Positions 50,467 through 59,155 of a DNA stretch of 64,000 nucleotides are shown piece after piece (position 1 is the stretch's first letter; the number at the start of each line of letters is the position of its first letter). Made by a program: the position numbers and the translations under genes. The stretch covers positions 62,001-126,000 of the forward strand of contig CBDCYR010000013.1 of NCBI GenBank assembly GCA_965224275.1. Reading direction: 5' to 3'. The notes beneath the pieces were generated by a model. It searched no databases. It saw only the letters and a list, made by a program, of their open reading frames with translations, and was not told where the DNA came from. Source of the DNA: CAUZWH01 sp965224275. Its GTDB lineage: Bacteria > Pseudomonadota > Alphaproteobacteria > SHVV01.

Positions 50467-52388
50467 CGGTAGCGAGCAAAAGTGGCGCAAAAGCTAAATC
50501 GGTGTTGGGGCCGATCGAGCTCGAAGTTATTACCGGGACTATTCGCACCGCAGAGCTAGAAATTGAGGCCGCGGTTGAGCGCACGGCACGGTCACCGATG
50601 ATCCGAGATCAGCACGACTATCGAGTGGCGCTGTTCGATGCCAAGGGCCGCAAACTAACCGGGCGCTCCTATTCCGCGGTGGTCGAGCCGGTGTTCGAGT
50701 ATTTCGATGAGGGCGATATTCACCCAGGCGACATCTTTTTCTGGAACGACCCCTACAACAGCTCCGGCGGCATCGGTCACATCCCCGATCTGTGCACCAC
50801 GCTGCCAATCTTCTATGAAGACAGGTTGATCGGCTTCAGCCAGGTATTCGGCCATCACGACGATGTCGGCGGCTCGGTCCCCGGCAGCCTACCGGCCCAG
50901 GCCACCGATATGTGGACCGAGGGACTGGTGGTGCCGCCGATCAAGATCTACGAGCGCGGCAAGATCAACGAACCCGTGCTCCAGATCATCGCCCGCAATT
51001 CGCGGTTGTCGGAGCATCTACGCGGTGATCTCGACGCCGAGATGGGGGCCGCCCGGCTCGGCAGCCAGCGCATCATTGCGATGGCGGAGCGTTATGGGGT
51101 CGACGCTCTGGAAGCAGCCTTCGATTCGATGATCTATAACTGTGCGGAGACCATTCGGCGCGAACTGCTGCCCAAGATTCGCGACGGCGTCTACACCTGG
51201 GAAGATTACGTCGAAGACGACGGCGTCGAAGGACCGCAAATGCATGCGGTCCGCCTGACGATGACCAAAACCGCCGACAAGATCGTGCTCGACTATACGG
51301 GAACATCGAAGGAAGCGAAGGGACCGATCAACTGGCCGGTCGATTATTCCGAAGGCAAATTCGCACGTAAGTGGATGGGCCCGGTATTGCGCTCGCTCGC
51401 CGATACGCCCGAACGGGCAGCAGAAATCGACATGAATGAAGGCGTGCTCGACGTGATCGAGCTTAAGTTCCCACCCAAGGGGACGCTGGTTACGCCCAAC
51501 TTCGGCAAAGCAACGGGGTTGCGATTTTTCCCGCTGCTGCGCTCGCTTGGCATCTTCGCGGCCCTGCTGGCCAAGGCGACCGACGGGCGAATGCCGGCCG
51601 ATCACGAAACCATCCGAATCTGGGGCATCCATGGCGGAACCATCGGCAAGGATTTCTTCCTGTTTCGAGAGGTGCTCGGTGGCGGTGGCCCGGGTCGGCC
51701 GTGGGCCGATGGCAGCGACGTGGTTCACGTTGTGCCCAACTCGCGCAATCTCCCGGCTGAATTCTCTGAAACCCGTTACCCCGTCATCATCGAAAAACTC
51801 GGCCTGGCCACCGATTCCAGCGGCGCCGGCTATCGCCGCGGCGGGTTCGGCTACGACAAGCAGGTCCGTGTGCTCGACGATTGTGAAGCGCTGTCGAACG
51901 CGGATCGCTCGCTGATGCACACCTATGGGGTGAATGGTGGCAAGTATGGCGGTACCTATGGCGTCGATATCGCCTACCCCGATGGCGAACAGCGTCGGCT
52001 GGCGGGTATGGAAGACCGCGTGCCGGTGGTGCCGAACTCGACGATCAAAATACGTACGACCGGCGGCGGCGGCTGGGGTGATCCCCTGGCGCGCGAAGCC
52101 GAGCTGGTCTGCTACGACGTGCAGTGCGGTCTGGTTTCGGAACAAGCGGCCCGCGACGATTATGGCGTGGCGCTCACCCGCAAGGGGCGGCATTACGTGG
52201 TTGATCAGCAGGCGACCAATAAGTTGCGCAACGAGCATCGCGCAAAGCGTGGACCCTTGCCGATGTTCGACCGCGGTCCCTATTTTGAAGAAATGAAACG
52301 TAAGGATGCGATCAAACGGCCCGAGGGTTGGAGCGATCCCGATGAGGGTTGGTTTGCGGCCGATATCGTTGCCGAGGCAGCCGAATGA
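50463..52388 (+). CDS. hyuB: Hydantoinase/oxoprolinase family ATP-dependent amidase, subunit B (HyuB)
   Basis: A 641-residue HyuB-type subunit. Family segments include IELEVITGTI near the start, FFWNDPYNSSGGIGHIPD near 95-112, GHHDDVGGSVPGS near 132, and the glycine-rich TTGGGGWGDPLARE near residue 537. It supplies the hydrolytic part of the complex. It starts at the ATG that overlaps the hyuA stop (ATGA), and its own stop overlaps the next gene in the same way. The frame is open 150 bases upstream inside hyuA, which is coincidental. Confidence 0.93.
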   Translation: MTVASKSGAKAKSVLGPIELEVITGTIRTAELEIEAAVERTARSPMIRDQHDYRVALFDAKGRKLTGRSYSAVVEPVFEYFDEGDIHPGDIFFWNDPYNSSGGIGHIPDLCTTLPIFYEDRLIGFSQVFGHHDDVGGSVPGSLPAQATDMWTEGLVVPPIKIYERGKINEPVLQIIARNSRLSEHLRGDLDAEMGAARLGSQRIIAMAERYGVDALEAAFDSMIYNCAETIRRELLPKIRDGVYTWEDYVEDDGVEGPQMHAVRLTMTKTADKIVLDYTGTSKEAKGPINWPVDYSEGKFARKWMGPVLRSLADTPERAAEIDMNEGVLDVIELKFPPKGTLVTPNFGKATGLRFFPLLRSLGIFAALLAKATDGRMPADHETIRIWGIHGGTIGKDFFLFREVLGGGGPGRPWADGSDVVHVVPNSRNLPAEFSETRYPVIIEKLGLATDSSGAGYRRGGFGYDKQVRVLDDCEALSNADRSLMHTYGVNGGKYGGTYGVDIAYPDGEQRRLAGMEDRVPVVPNSTIKIRTTGGGGWGDPLAREAELVCYDVQCGLVSEQAARDDYGVALTRKGRHYVVDQQATNKLRNEHRAKRGPLPMFDRGPYFEEMKRKDAIKRPEGWSDPDEGWFAADIVAEAAE

Positions 52389-53251
52389 AGCCTGCTTTGT
52401 TCGATTACGTGGTGCCTGAAAGCGTGGCCGACGCGTTGAAGGAGCTTGCGTCAGACGACATGGCGCGGCCGCTCGCGGGCGGTCAAAGCCTGATCCCGAC
52501 CATGAATTTCCGCATCGCGACGCCTTCGAAGCTGGTTGATCTTAGGAAAATAAGTGAACTCAAGGGAATCAGCGTCGACAACGGCGTGATTCGGATCGGC
52601 GCGATGACGCGGCATCGCGAACTCGAACTCGACGCCGCGGCAAATCAGGCCAATCCCTTGATCGCGGAAATTATGAGCAACGTCGCGCATATCATCGTGC
52701 GTAACCGCGGCACTATCGGCGGCAGTATCGCGCATGCCGACGCGGCCGCGGAATTGCCCTGTCTGTTGGTTGCGACGGGCGGATCGGTCGAGGTGACCGG
52801 TGCCGCCGGTAAGCGCACGATCGAAGCGGAGGATCTCTTTCAGTTTCATATGACGACGTCGATCGGCGAGGGCGAATTGCTGACCGAAGTGCGGATTCCC
52901 GGCCTCCCCCCGCATACGGGCTATGCGTTCCAGGAAGTCGCCCGCCGTCACGGCGACTACGCGCTGGCCGGGGTTTGCGCACTCGTCGGCGTCGAGGGTG
53001 GCACGTGTACATCCGCACGACTGGCGGCCTGCGGTATCGGCTCCAAGGCAACGCGCCTCGCCAACGCCGAAAGCGCTCTGATCGGGACCACGTTGGATGA
53101 AGCCAGTCTCGATAGCGCCGGAACTGCGGCCAAAGAATATGTCACCGCCGCCGACGACCGGCAGGCCAGCACGGCCTACCGGCAGACCCTTGTTGCCACG
53201 CTTGTCAGACGCACCGTGAAAAAAGCCGCGGGTCGGGCAGGGGAGTTGTAG
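52385..53251 (+). CDS. FAD-binding subunit of a second molybdenum hydroxylase (CoxM-type)
   Basis: A 288-residue FAD subunit. It has LAGGQSLIPTMN near 31-42 and AHIIVRNRGTIGGSIAHADAAAELP near 102-126 for FAD binding, with the CO-dehydrogenase-type C-domain beyond. It is translationally coupled to hyuB (ATGA overlap), and the 2Fe-2S subunit follows after 2 bases. It hands electrons from the Mo enzyme to an acceptor, probably the quinone pool or NAD. This Mo hydroxylase set is intact, unlike the IS-split set at 6509-11430. Confidence 0.93.
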   Translation: MKPALFDYVVPESVADALKELASDDMARPLAGGQSLIPTMNFRIATPSKLVDLRKISELKGISVDNGVIRIGAMTRHRELELDAAANQANPLIAEIMSNVAHIIVRNRGTIGGSIAHADAAAELPCLLVATGGSVEVTGAAGKRTIEAEDLFQFHMTTSIGEGELLTEVRIPGLPPHTGYAFQEVARRHGDYALAGVCALVGVEGGTCTSARLAACGIGSKATRLANAESALIGTTLDEASLDSAGTAAKEYVTAADDRQASTAYRQTLVATLVRRTVKKAAGRAGEL

Positions 53252-53253
53252 TA

Positions 53254-53784
53254 ATGGCAAAATCGATCAATAAAGCGAAAATCCCGGAGCGGTCGACCGA
53301 TCCCCGAATCGAAATCTCGCTGACGGTCAACGGCGAACAAGTCGAGCGCGACGTCAGCCCGCGCATGTTGTTGAGCGATTTTCTCCGACATGAGCTTCGC
53401 CTGACTGGAACTCATGTCGGTTGCGAGCACGGCGTGTGCGGCTGTTGCACGGTGATCCTGGACGGGCGTGCCAGCCGCTCTTGCCTAGCCTTTGCGGTCC
53501 AGGCCGACGGCGCGACCATCCGCACCATTGAAAGCGTCGCCGGCGACGACGGCACGTTGCATCCAGTCCAGCAGGCGTTCCGCGAATGCCATGGTCTGCA
53601 GTGCGGGTATTGCACACCGGGCTTTGTTATGGCGATCCTCAACTATCTCGAGGACGAGCCCAACCCGGACCTCTCCGAAGAGGGCGTGCGTGAGGTTCTG
53701 TCGGGAAATCTGTGCCGCTGTACGGGCTACAAGAACATCGTTGCGGCGTTTCGTCGCAGCGCTGAACTGATGCATAGCGCTTAG
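53254..53784 (+). CDS. [2Fe-2S] subunit of a second molybdenum hydroxylase (CoxS-type)
   Basis: A 176-residue small subunit. The first cluster set is C57, C62, C65 and C77; the second is C117, C120, C154 and C156. A basic N-terminal extension of about 18 residues (AKSINKAKIPERSTDPR) precedes the ferredoxin domain and is absent in the other CoxS-type protein of the window. GGGGAG lies shortly before the ATG. It links the Mo centre of the large subunit to FAD. Confidence 0.93.
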   Translation: MAKSINKAKIPERSTDPRIEISLTVNGEQVERDVSPRMLLSDFLRHELRLTGTHVGCEHGVCGCCTVILDGRASRSCLAFAVQADGATIRTIESVAGDDGTLHPVQQAFRECHGLQCGYCTPGFVMAILNYLEDEPNPDLSEEGVREVLSGNLCRCTGYKNIVAAFRRSAELMHSA

Positions 53785-53800
53785 AGCAAGGGGCAAAAAC

Positions 53801-56203
53801 ATGTCGACTATGCAGTTTGGCGAACGGATCGAGCGCAATGCTGATCCGAGCTTGCTGCGCGGCGAGGGCAGCTTCATCGATGACATCGATCTGCCCGGTG
53901 CATTGCATGGGGCCTTCGTGCGCAGCTCCGTTGCCCGGGCCCGGATCAAATCGCTCGATATCAGCGAAGCGGTCGCTCTGGAGGGCGTGGTTACCATCTA
54001 CACCGCTGACAATATCGGCGATCTCGACGCTGAACTGCCGCTGTTAATTCCTCATCCCGATCTGACAAAACCGAAAACGCAGCGGCCCCTGGCACGCGAC
54101 GATGTCTATTACGTCGGACAATGCATCGCGATGATTATCGCGGTCGACCGTTACGTCGCCGAAGATGCGGCCCGGCTGGTTGAGGTTGACTACGAACCGC
54201 TCGCGGTCGAGATGGACATGGAAAAGGCGGTCCAGGACGGCGCGCCGTTGGTCCACCCGGACGTACCCAACAATGTTGCCGGGAATTTCCTGGTCGAGAC
54301 CGGCGATACCGACGATGCGTTCGCCAAAGCCGATCACATCACCAAACTCAAAGTACGGGTCGAACGCAGCACGGCCGCACCGATGGAGTGCCGAGCGATG
54401 GCGGCGCGGTGGGACGCGGTCACGGGTGAACTCACCGTGTGGGATAGCACCCAGGCGACGCTTGCGGTGCGGGGCGGGCTGGCGTCGTTGTTCAACATCG
54501 ACGAAGACAAGGTCCGGGTCATAGCGCCGAACGTGGGCGGCGGATTCGGCCAGAAGATCATGATGTTCCAGCCCGATGAAGTGCTGGTGCCGCTGGCGGC
54601 CATGCAATTCAATCGCCCGGTCAAGTTCATCGAAGACCGGGTCGAGAACTTCATTGGCGCCTCGCAAGAGCGGACGCAAATCCACGACATCGAAATTGCG
54701 GCGACCAGCGATGGAACCGTGATCGGTCTACGCGATGATTTTCTGCACGATACGGGCGCGTTTATCCCCTACGGCATTGCCGTTGCTCAGGTCGGCTCGA
54801 CCTCGGTCGCCGGGCCGTATCGGATCCCCAATTTCCGCATCACGTTTCGGCCGGTTTACCTGCCGACGGTGCAGGTGACGCCCTACCGCGGCTGCGGCCG
54901 GCCGCATGCCTGCTACGCGATCGAGCGGGCCATGGACCAACTGGCCGACGAACTGGGCCTCGATCGGCTCGAAATCCGACGGCGCAATTTTATCGCCCCG
55001 AGCGAATTTCCCTACATTCGCAAAGGCGTGATCTTTGCCGATGGCCTGCAAGTCAATTACGACAGCGGCGAATATGACAAAGCCCTAAGCCGGGTCAGCC
55101 GCGAGATCGATATTGACGGATTCCGTACCGAGCAGGACAAAGCCCGCGCCGAGGGGCGATATCTCGGATTGGGACTAGGATTTTATGTTGAGGGCACTGG
55201 CCTTGGTCCCTATGAGGGCGGCCACGTCAAAATTCATCCCATTACCGGCAAGGTCTACGTCAACACCGGGCTCACCAGTCAGGGGCAGGGGCACGAGACG
55301 GTTTTTGCCCAGATCGCTGCCGATCAGACGGGTGCGCGGGTTGAAGATGTGATCGTGGTTGAAGGCGACACCGGCGCATTCGAGTGGGGTGTTGCGACAT
55401 TTGCCAGCCGGGCCGCGGTGTGCAGCGGTAACGCCATTCACAAAGCATCTGTCAAAGCGCGCGAACAGATCATCGAAGCCGCGGCCAATATGCTTGAAGC
55501 GGCGGAAGAGGATATCGAACTGCGCGACGGCGCGGCCTGGGTGGTGGGTACGAACCGCTCGGCGACGCTTGCCGAGGTTGCCACCGCAACCAATCCGCTG
55601 CGCTACGCGTTCAACAAAGCGGCGCAGAGCGCGACCCAATTCGCGGCGTCGAGCCAACATGACGGACCGCCGCTCGCGGAAGGTATGGCGCCTGGGATCG
55701 AAGCGACCGACTACTACAGCCCGCCGCACTCGACCTGGGCGTTCGGTGTTCACGCCGCAATTATCGAGGTCGACCCGGATCTCTGCACGATCGAGGTCAA
55801 GCGGTACGTGTGCATTCACGATTGCGGCAAGATGATCAACCCCATGATTGTCGAAGGCCAAGTCATGGGCGGGATTGCGCAAGGCGTGGGTGGCGCCTTT
55901 TACGAGCGCTGCGAATTCGACGATGACGGCATCCCGATCAATGCCAACTTCATGGACTTCCTGGTGCCCTACGCGACCGAGGTTCCCAATGTTGACATCA
56001 TCCATTCGGAAACCCCAACGCCGCTCAATCCGCTGGGCGTCAAGGGCGTGGGCGAGGCCGGGACGATCCCGGTGGCACAGGTTTACGCCTCAGCGATCGA
56101 GGATGCATTGAAGCCATTTGGGATTGCGCCCATTCGCGAAGCGCCGCTAACGCCAAATGCGATTCATGATCTGCTAACCCAAGCCCGCATCGCCGCAGAA
56201 TAG
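53801..56203 (+). CDS. Molybdenum-cofactor-binding large subunit of a second hydroxylase (CoxL form II/aldehyde-oxidase-like)
   Basis: An 800-residue catalytic subunit. It shows LLRGEGSFIDDIDLPGALHGAFVRS at the N-terminus, NVGGGFGQKI near 245, PYRGCGRPHACYAIERAMD near 365, QGQGHETVFAQIAAD near 490 and GVKGVGEAGTIPVAQ with the catalytic glutamate near 750. The RGCGRP motif marks it as form II-like, not a CO dehydrogenase. It hydroxylates a substrate next to a heteroatom with water-derived oxygen. It is the last gene of the hyuAB-CoxMSL operon, so its product is probably the substrate of HyuAB, or the reverse. Confidence 0.93.
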   Translation: MSTMQFGERIERNADPSLLRGEGSFIDDIDLPGALHGAFVRSSVARARIKSLDISEAVALEGVVTIYTADNIGDLDAELPLLIPHPDLTKPKTQRPLARDDVYYVGQCIAMIIAVDRYVAEDAARLVEVDYEPLAVEMDMEKAVQDGAPLVHPDVPNNVAGNFLVETGDTDDAFAKADHITKLKVRVERSTAAPMECRAMAARWDAVTGELTVWDSTQATLAVRGGLASLFNIDEDKVRVIAPNVGGGFGQKIMMFQPDEVLVPLAAMQFNRPVKFIEDRVENFIGASQERTQIHDIEIAATSDGTVIGLRDDFLHDTGAFIPYGIAVAQVGSTSVAGPYRIPNFRITFRPVYLPTVQVTPYRGCGRPHACYAIERAMDQLADELGLDRLEIRRRNFIAPSEFPYIRKGVIFADGLQVNYDSGEYDKALSRVSREIDIDGFRTEQDKARAEGRYLGLGLGFYVEGTGLGPYEGGHVKIHPITGKVYVNTGLTSQGQGHETVFAQIAADQTGARVEDVIVVEGDTGAFEWGVATFASRAAVCSGNAIHKASVKAREQIIEAAANMLEAAEEDIELRDGAAWVVGTNRSATLAEVATATNPLRYAFNKAAQSATQFAASSQHDGPPLAEGMAPGIEATDYYSPPHSTWAFGVHAAIIEVDPDLCTIEVKRYVCIHDCGKMINPMIVEGQVMGGIAQGVGGAFYERCEFDDDGIPINANFMDFLVPYATEVPNVDIIHSETPTPLNPLGVKGVGEAGTIPVAQVYASAIEDALKPFGIAPIREAPLTPNAIHDLLTQARIAAE

Positions 56204-56216
56204 CGACGCGACGTCT

Positions 56217-56825
56217 TCAACCCGAGCGGCCTATCAGAAATGCCAATGCCCGCTTTAGTCGTGACCAGAAAATTCCCAACACCAGGCTGCCGCCGGATAT
56301 CGACGCCGGGTCCGCGGGCGGAGGTGAGGGTGCAGAGCGGGTTTCAGGCGACGTCGTTGCCGCGCTCTGGTCGGCGGCGGCGAGCTTAGCTCGGAGGTTA
56401 TCGGCAAATTGAACTGTCAGTTGATTGGCAACGTCTTGAATGATGCCGCTCCGCCCCATCTGGGCCAGCGCCCCGGTGAGTTTTATGTTACCGAACAGTC
56501 GGACATGCGCACCGCCGGCGTGCTCGCTGATTTCGTAAGTGACGTCGGCGCTGGCGCGGTTGCCGCCCTGGCGGTCGACACCCTTAGCTTCGATGCGGGC
56601 CGAACGCGTATCGGCGCTGTTGCCCACGATGGTTGCCTCGCCCTTAAACGCAGCCGTGATTGGCCCGAGTTTGATTTTGACCTTGCCTTCATAGGTGGCG
56701 TCGCCGGTCTGACCGATGAGCTCGAGCCCAGGCATGCACGTGACGACTTCGGGGACTTTCTGGAAGAAGTCCCAAACCCGGTCGACCGGTTGGTTGATTT
56801 CGAACGAAGCTTCAATGTCGGGCAC
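56217..56825 (-). CDS. CoxG-like SRPBCC-family protein
   Basis: A 202-residue CoxG-type protein. The SRPBCC domain covers about 1-145 (IEASFEINQPVDRVWDFFQKVPEVVTCMPG, typical CoxG opening). A proline/serine-rich linker follows, then a hydrophobic C-terminal segment (GGSLVLGIFWSRLKRALAFLIG) that could anchor the protein to the membrane. CoxG is thought to recruit Mo hydroxylases to the inner membrane for electron transfer to quinone. It is convergent with the large-subunit gene, 13 bases away, so it belongs functionally with it though transcribed from the other strand. Confidence 0.88.
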   Translation of the reverse strand: MPDIEASFEINQPVDRVWDFFQKVPEVVTCMPGLELIGQTGDATYEGKVKIKLGPITAAFKGEATIVGNSADTRSARIEAKGVDRQGGNRASADVTYEISEHAGGAHVRLFGNIKLTGALAQMGRSGIIQDVANQLTVQFADNLRAKLAAADQSAATTSPETRSAPSPPPADPASISGGSLVLGIFWSRLKRALAFLIGRSG

Positions 56826-56885
56826 GATAGCGCAGCCTTTTTCATGCTCGGCGCGGGCGCCGAACCTAAGCGAAATGGTTAAAAG

Positions 56886-57668
56886 ATGGAAGTCCGTCTA
56901 GCACACATGAACTACGACGATGTGGCGGCTGCGATCGCCGCGGAGCGGCTCGTGATCGTGCCGACAGGGGCAACCGAATCACATGGACCACACATGCCGT
57001 GCGATACCGATACACATCAGGCCGAGTATATGTCGATCGAACTCGCGAAGCGGGTAGGTGGTGTCGTAGCGCCGGCCGTGCCCTATGCGATCTCCAAAAC
57101 ATTCGAGCATTTTCCCGGAACCATCTCGCTGTCGATCCCGACCTATCAGCAGATGATCTACGAGATCGGCGCGGCCCTGATCAAACAAGGCTTCACGAAC
57201 ATTCTGTTGCTCAACGGCAATCGCCCCAACGGCACGTCGAACGATGCCGTCGCGCGCCGCTTGATCGACGATCTCGACGACCACGACATTACCGTCACTG
57301 CCGTAAGCTACTGGGAGCCGGGCGCAGCCGCGGTTCACGCGTTGCGCACCTCCGAAGTTGGCGGTATGGGCCACGGCGGAGAGTTCGAAACCTCCTTCCA
57401 ACTCGCGACCCGCCCCGATCTCGTGAAAATGGATCGGCTCGCGGGCGTCTATGCACCGTTGGTCGGCTGGGATCTGGTGGCGCCTGTCGAACCATCGCGA
57501 ACCTATCGCAAGCGTCCGACGCCACAATCCAATCACGCGTCGATTTTTGGCGACCCCCATAAAGCGTCGGGGCAATCCGGCAAGGCGTTTATCGATGCCT
57601 CGGTGAACGCTCTGGTAGAGATGATGGAGAACCTCCAGCCGTCGTATGAAGAACGGAAGGGGGATTGA
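56886..57668 (+). CDS. Creatininase-family amidohydrolase with an altered metal-ligand motif
   Basis: A 260-residue creatininase-fold protein. E31, H33 (ATESHGPHMP), D42 and E166 (GHGGEFETS) of the binuclear site are present. The usual NGHGGN motif, whose histidine binds metal, reads LLNGNRPNGTSND, with N112 where the histidine should be. Family members open cyclic amides such as creatinine or hydrolyse formamides in riboflavin and pyrroloquinoline-type pathways. The changed ligand suggests a different metal arrangement or loss of activity. It is divergent from coxG and near the hyuAB operon, which fits a role in amide or lactam handling. Confidence 0.85.
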   Translation: MEVRLAHMNYDDVAAAIAAERLVIVPTGATESHGPHMPCDTDTHQAEYMSIELAKRVGGVVAPAVPYAISKTFEHFPGTISLSIPTYQQMIYEIGAALIKQGFTNILLLNGNRPNGTSNDAVARRLIDDLDDHDITVTAVSYWEPGAAAVHALRTSEVGGMGHGGEFETSFQLATRPDLVKMDRLAGVYAPLVGWDLVAPVEPSRTYRKRPTPQSNHASIFGDPHKASGQSGKAFIDASVNALVEMMENLQPSYEERKGD

Positions 57669-57809
57669 GTATGGCTGCGCAATCGTATCTAGGGCCGTGT
57701 CTAAACGTCGGCTCGCAGCCTTTGTGTTGCCTTCTTGGAGCCAAGCCGTGACGCGATGCGTCCGCTCCACGGAGGTGTTGTTCCTCAAGCAATCGGGAGG
57801 TTAGTACCT

Positions 57810-58898
57810 ATGACTATCAAGACTATTTGGTTATCACTGATGGCAGTCGCAGTTGCGGTGGCGTTCACCACATCGGCGCAAGCCCAGTTCATGCTCGAAG
57901 GTAAACCCAAGATCGCGATGGTCTACTTCGACGTTAAGAATGATGGCGGTTGGACCCAGGCGATCGACGAAGCGCGTCAGCGCCTCGAGGGCCAACTCAA
58001 CATCAAAATCCCGTTCACCGAAAAAGTTCCTGAAGTTGCGTCGCAGATTCGGCCAGCGGTGGAGCGCTACATTCAGCGCGGTTACAACATCATCATCGGC
58101 TCGGCGTTTGGCTACAGCGATACATTCAAGGATCTCGCCAAGGAGTATCCGAAAGTCGCGTTTCTAAACCCGGCTGGGACGACGAACGGGCCCAACCTGC
58201 AGTCGTATTATGGCCGCACCTATGAGAGCCAACATCTCTGCGGCATGGTCGCGGGCGCGATGTCGAAAACGGGCAAACTCGGCTTTATTGCTGCGCACCC
58301 GATCGGTCTCGTGAACTGGACGGTCAACGCCTATCTCCTCGGTGCCCGGCGGATGAACCCCAACGCAACACTCAATGTTGTCTATACCGGCGCATGGCTG
58401 GATCCCGTCAAAGAGCGGGCTGCCGCGATCGCATTGATGGAGCAGGGTATCGACGCGATTGGTATCCATGTCGATACGCCGGCCGCGCTGGTTGCCGCGC
58501 AGGAGAAGGGTGCATTCGGAACCGGTCACCATCGCGACATGCGCGAATTTGCCGGCAAGGCGGTTGGCTGCTCGTCCGTATGGGTATGGGATAAATATCT
58601 GGAGCCGCTGCTTAAGAAAATCTCTTCAGGTGCGGAGTGGAAAACCCAGCCCTATGGAGAGTTCCTCGGCATCGTCCATGGCGGCACCGATATCGCTTGC
58701 TGTGGGCCGATGGTACCGGACGACGTCAAGAAGAAGGTGATAGCGCGCCGGCAAGAAATCCTCAATGGCGCGCATGTCTTTGAGGGCCCGATCTACGATC
58801 AGAGCGGCAAGGAAGTGATCGCGGCGGGCAAGACCCCGTCGGACGCCGACTTGTGGGGTATGGACTATCTGGTTAAGGGCGTCGTCGGCAAACTCTAA
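57810..58898 (+). CDS. BMP/Med-family periplasmic substrate-binding protein
   Basis: A 362-residue exported binding protein of the basic-membrane-protein (Med/PnrA) group, which usually serves ABC importers for nucleosides, purines or related heterocycles. The signal peptide is MTIKTIWLSLMAVAVAVAFTTSAQA. The fold follows with IAMVYFDVKNDGGWTQAIDEAR and the NIIIGSAFGYSDTFKDLAKEYP and GMVAGAMSKTGKLGFIAAHP segments. ATG 57810 follows GGGAGG. No cognate ATPase or permease is near. Together with the hyuAB/Mo-hydroxylase genes it suggests uptake of an N-heterocycle. A terminator follows. Confidence 0.88.
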   Translation: MTIKTIWLSLMAVAVAVAFTTSAQAQFMLEGKPKIAMVYFDVKNDGGWTQAIDEARQRLEGQLNIKIPFTEKVPEVASQIRPAVERYIQRGYNIIIGSAFGYSDTFKDLAKEYPKVAFLNPAGTTNGPNLQSYYGRTYESQHLCGMVAGAMSKTGKLGFIAAHPIGLVNWTVNAYLLGARRMNPNATLNVVYTGAWLDPVKERAAAIALMEQGIDAIGIHVDTPAALVAAQEKGAFGTGHHRDMREFAGKAVGCSSVWVWDKYLEPLLKKISSGAEWKTQPYGEFLGIVHGGTDIACCGPMVPDDVKKKVIARRQEILNGAHVFEGPIYDQSGKEVIAAGKTPSDADLWGMDYLVKGVVGKL

Positions 58899-58920
58899 GC
58901 ATCCGAAGACTCTGAAAATC

Positions 58921-58957
58921 GTACCCGCCTCTCGCAAGAGGGGCGGGTATTTTCTTT
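58921..58957 (+). terminator. Intrinsic terminator, U-tract split by a transposon
   Basis: ACCCGCCTCT pairs with AGAGGGGCGGGT (one bulge) around CGCA and is followed by ATTTTCTTT. The TTTTCTTT of the U-tract is the 8-bp target duplicated by the IS1595-family element that begins at 58958, so the terminator itself is kept intact. Confidence 0.85.
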
Positions 58958-58988
58958 CGGAATGATAAGTTATGGGCTTGGGCGGTCA

Positions 58989-59141
58989 TCACCCAAACCA
59001 ACGAATGAAGAAGAAGGCGGGCACCACGGCTAGTATCACAGGCACGGGGTTCCCTACTTCGAAAGCGCCCCAAATTCCGAGAGCAACGAAAGAGCCAGCG
59101 ACGATCCAAGCCATGATTTGAGCCGAAGGTCCAGTGTTCAT
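58989..59141 (-). CDS. Small membrane protein (50 aa) carried by the IS1595-family element
   Basis: From ATG 59141 a 50-residue product starts MNTGPSAQIMAWIVAGSFVALGIWG. Two hydrophobic stretches (IMAWIVAGSFVALGIWGAF and PVPVILAVVPAFFFI) are joined by a short EVGNP turn, which implies a two-pass hairpin. AGGAG lies 3 bases before the ATG. It starts 15 bases after the methyltransferase stop and ends just inside the left inverted repeat, so it is the last cargo gene. I do not recognise a family. It could be an effector, an anchor or a chance frame, but the ribosome-binding site and hydrophobic pattern favour a real gene. Confidence 0.6.
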   Translation of the reverse strand: MNTGPSAQIMAWIVAGSFVALGIWGAFEVGNPVPVILAVVPAFFFIRWFG

Positions 59142-59155
59142 TGCTCCTGCCCGCA

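Noticed and set aside
51018..52238. Minus-strand frame of 406 codons opposite hyuB
   Set aside because: hyuB has clear motifs and coupled start and stop; the antisense product shows no known pattern.
53801..56203. True carbon monoxide dehydrogenase (coxL form I)
   Set aside because: The active-site loop reads RGCGRP, not the CSFR motif needed for the Mo-Cu CO dehydrogenase; the same holds for the large subunit at 9118-11430.
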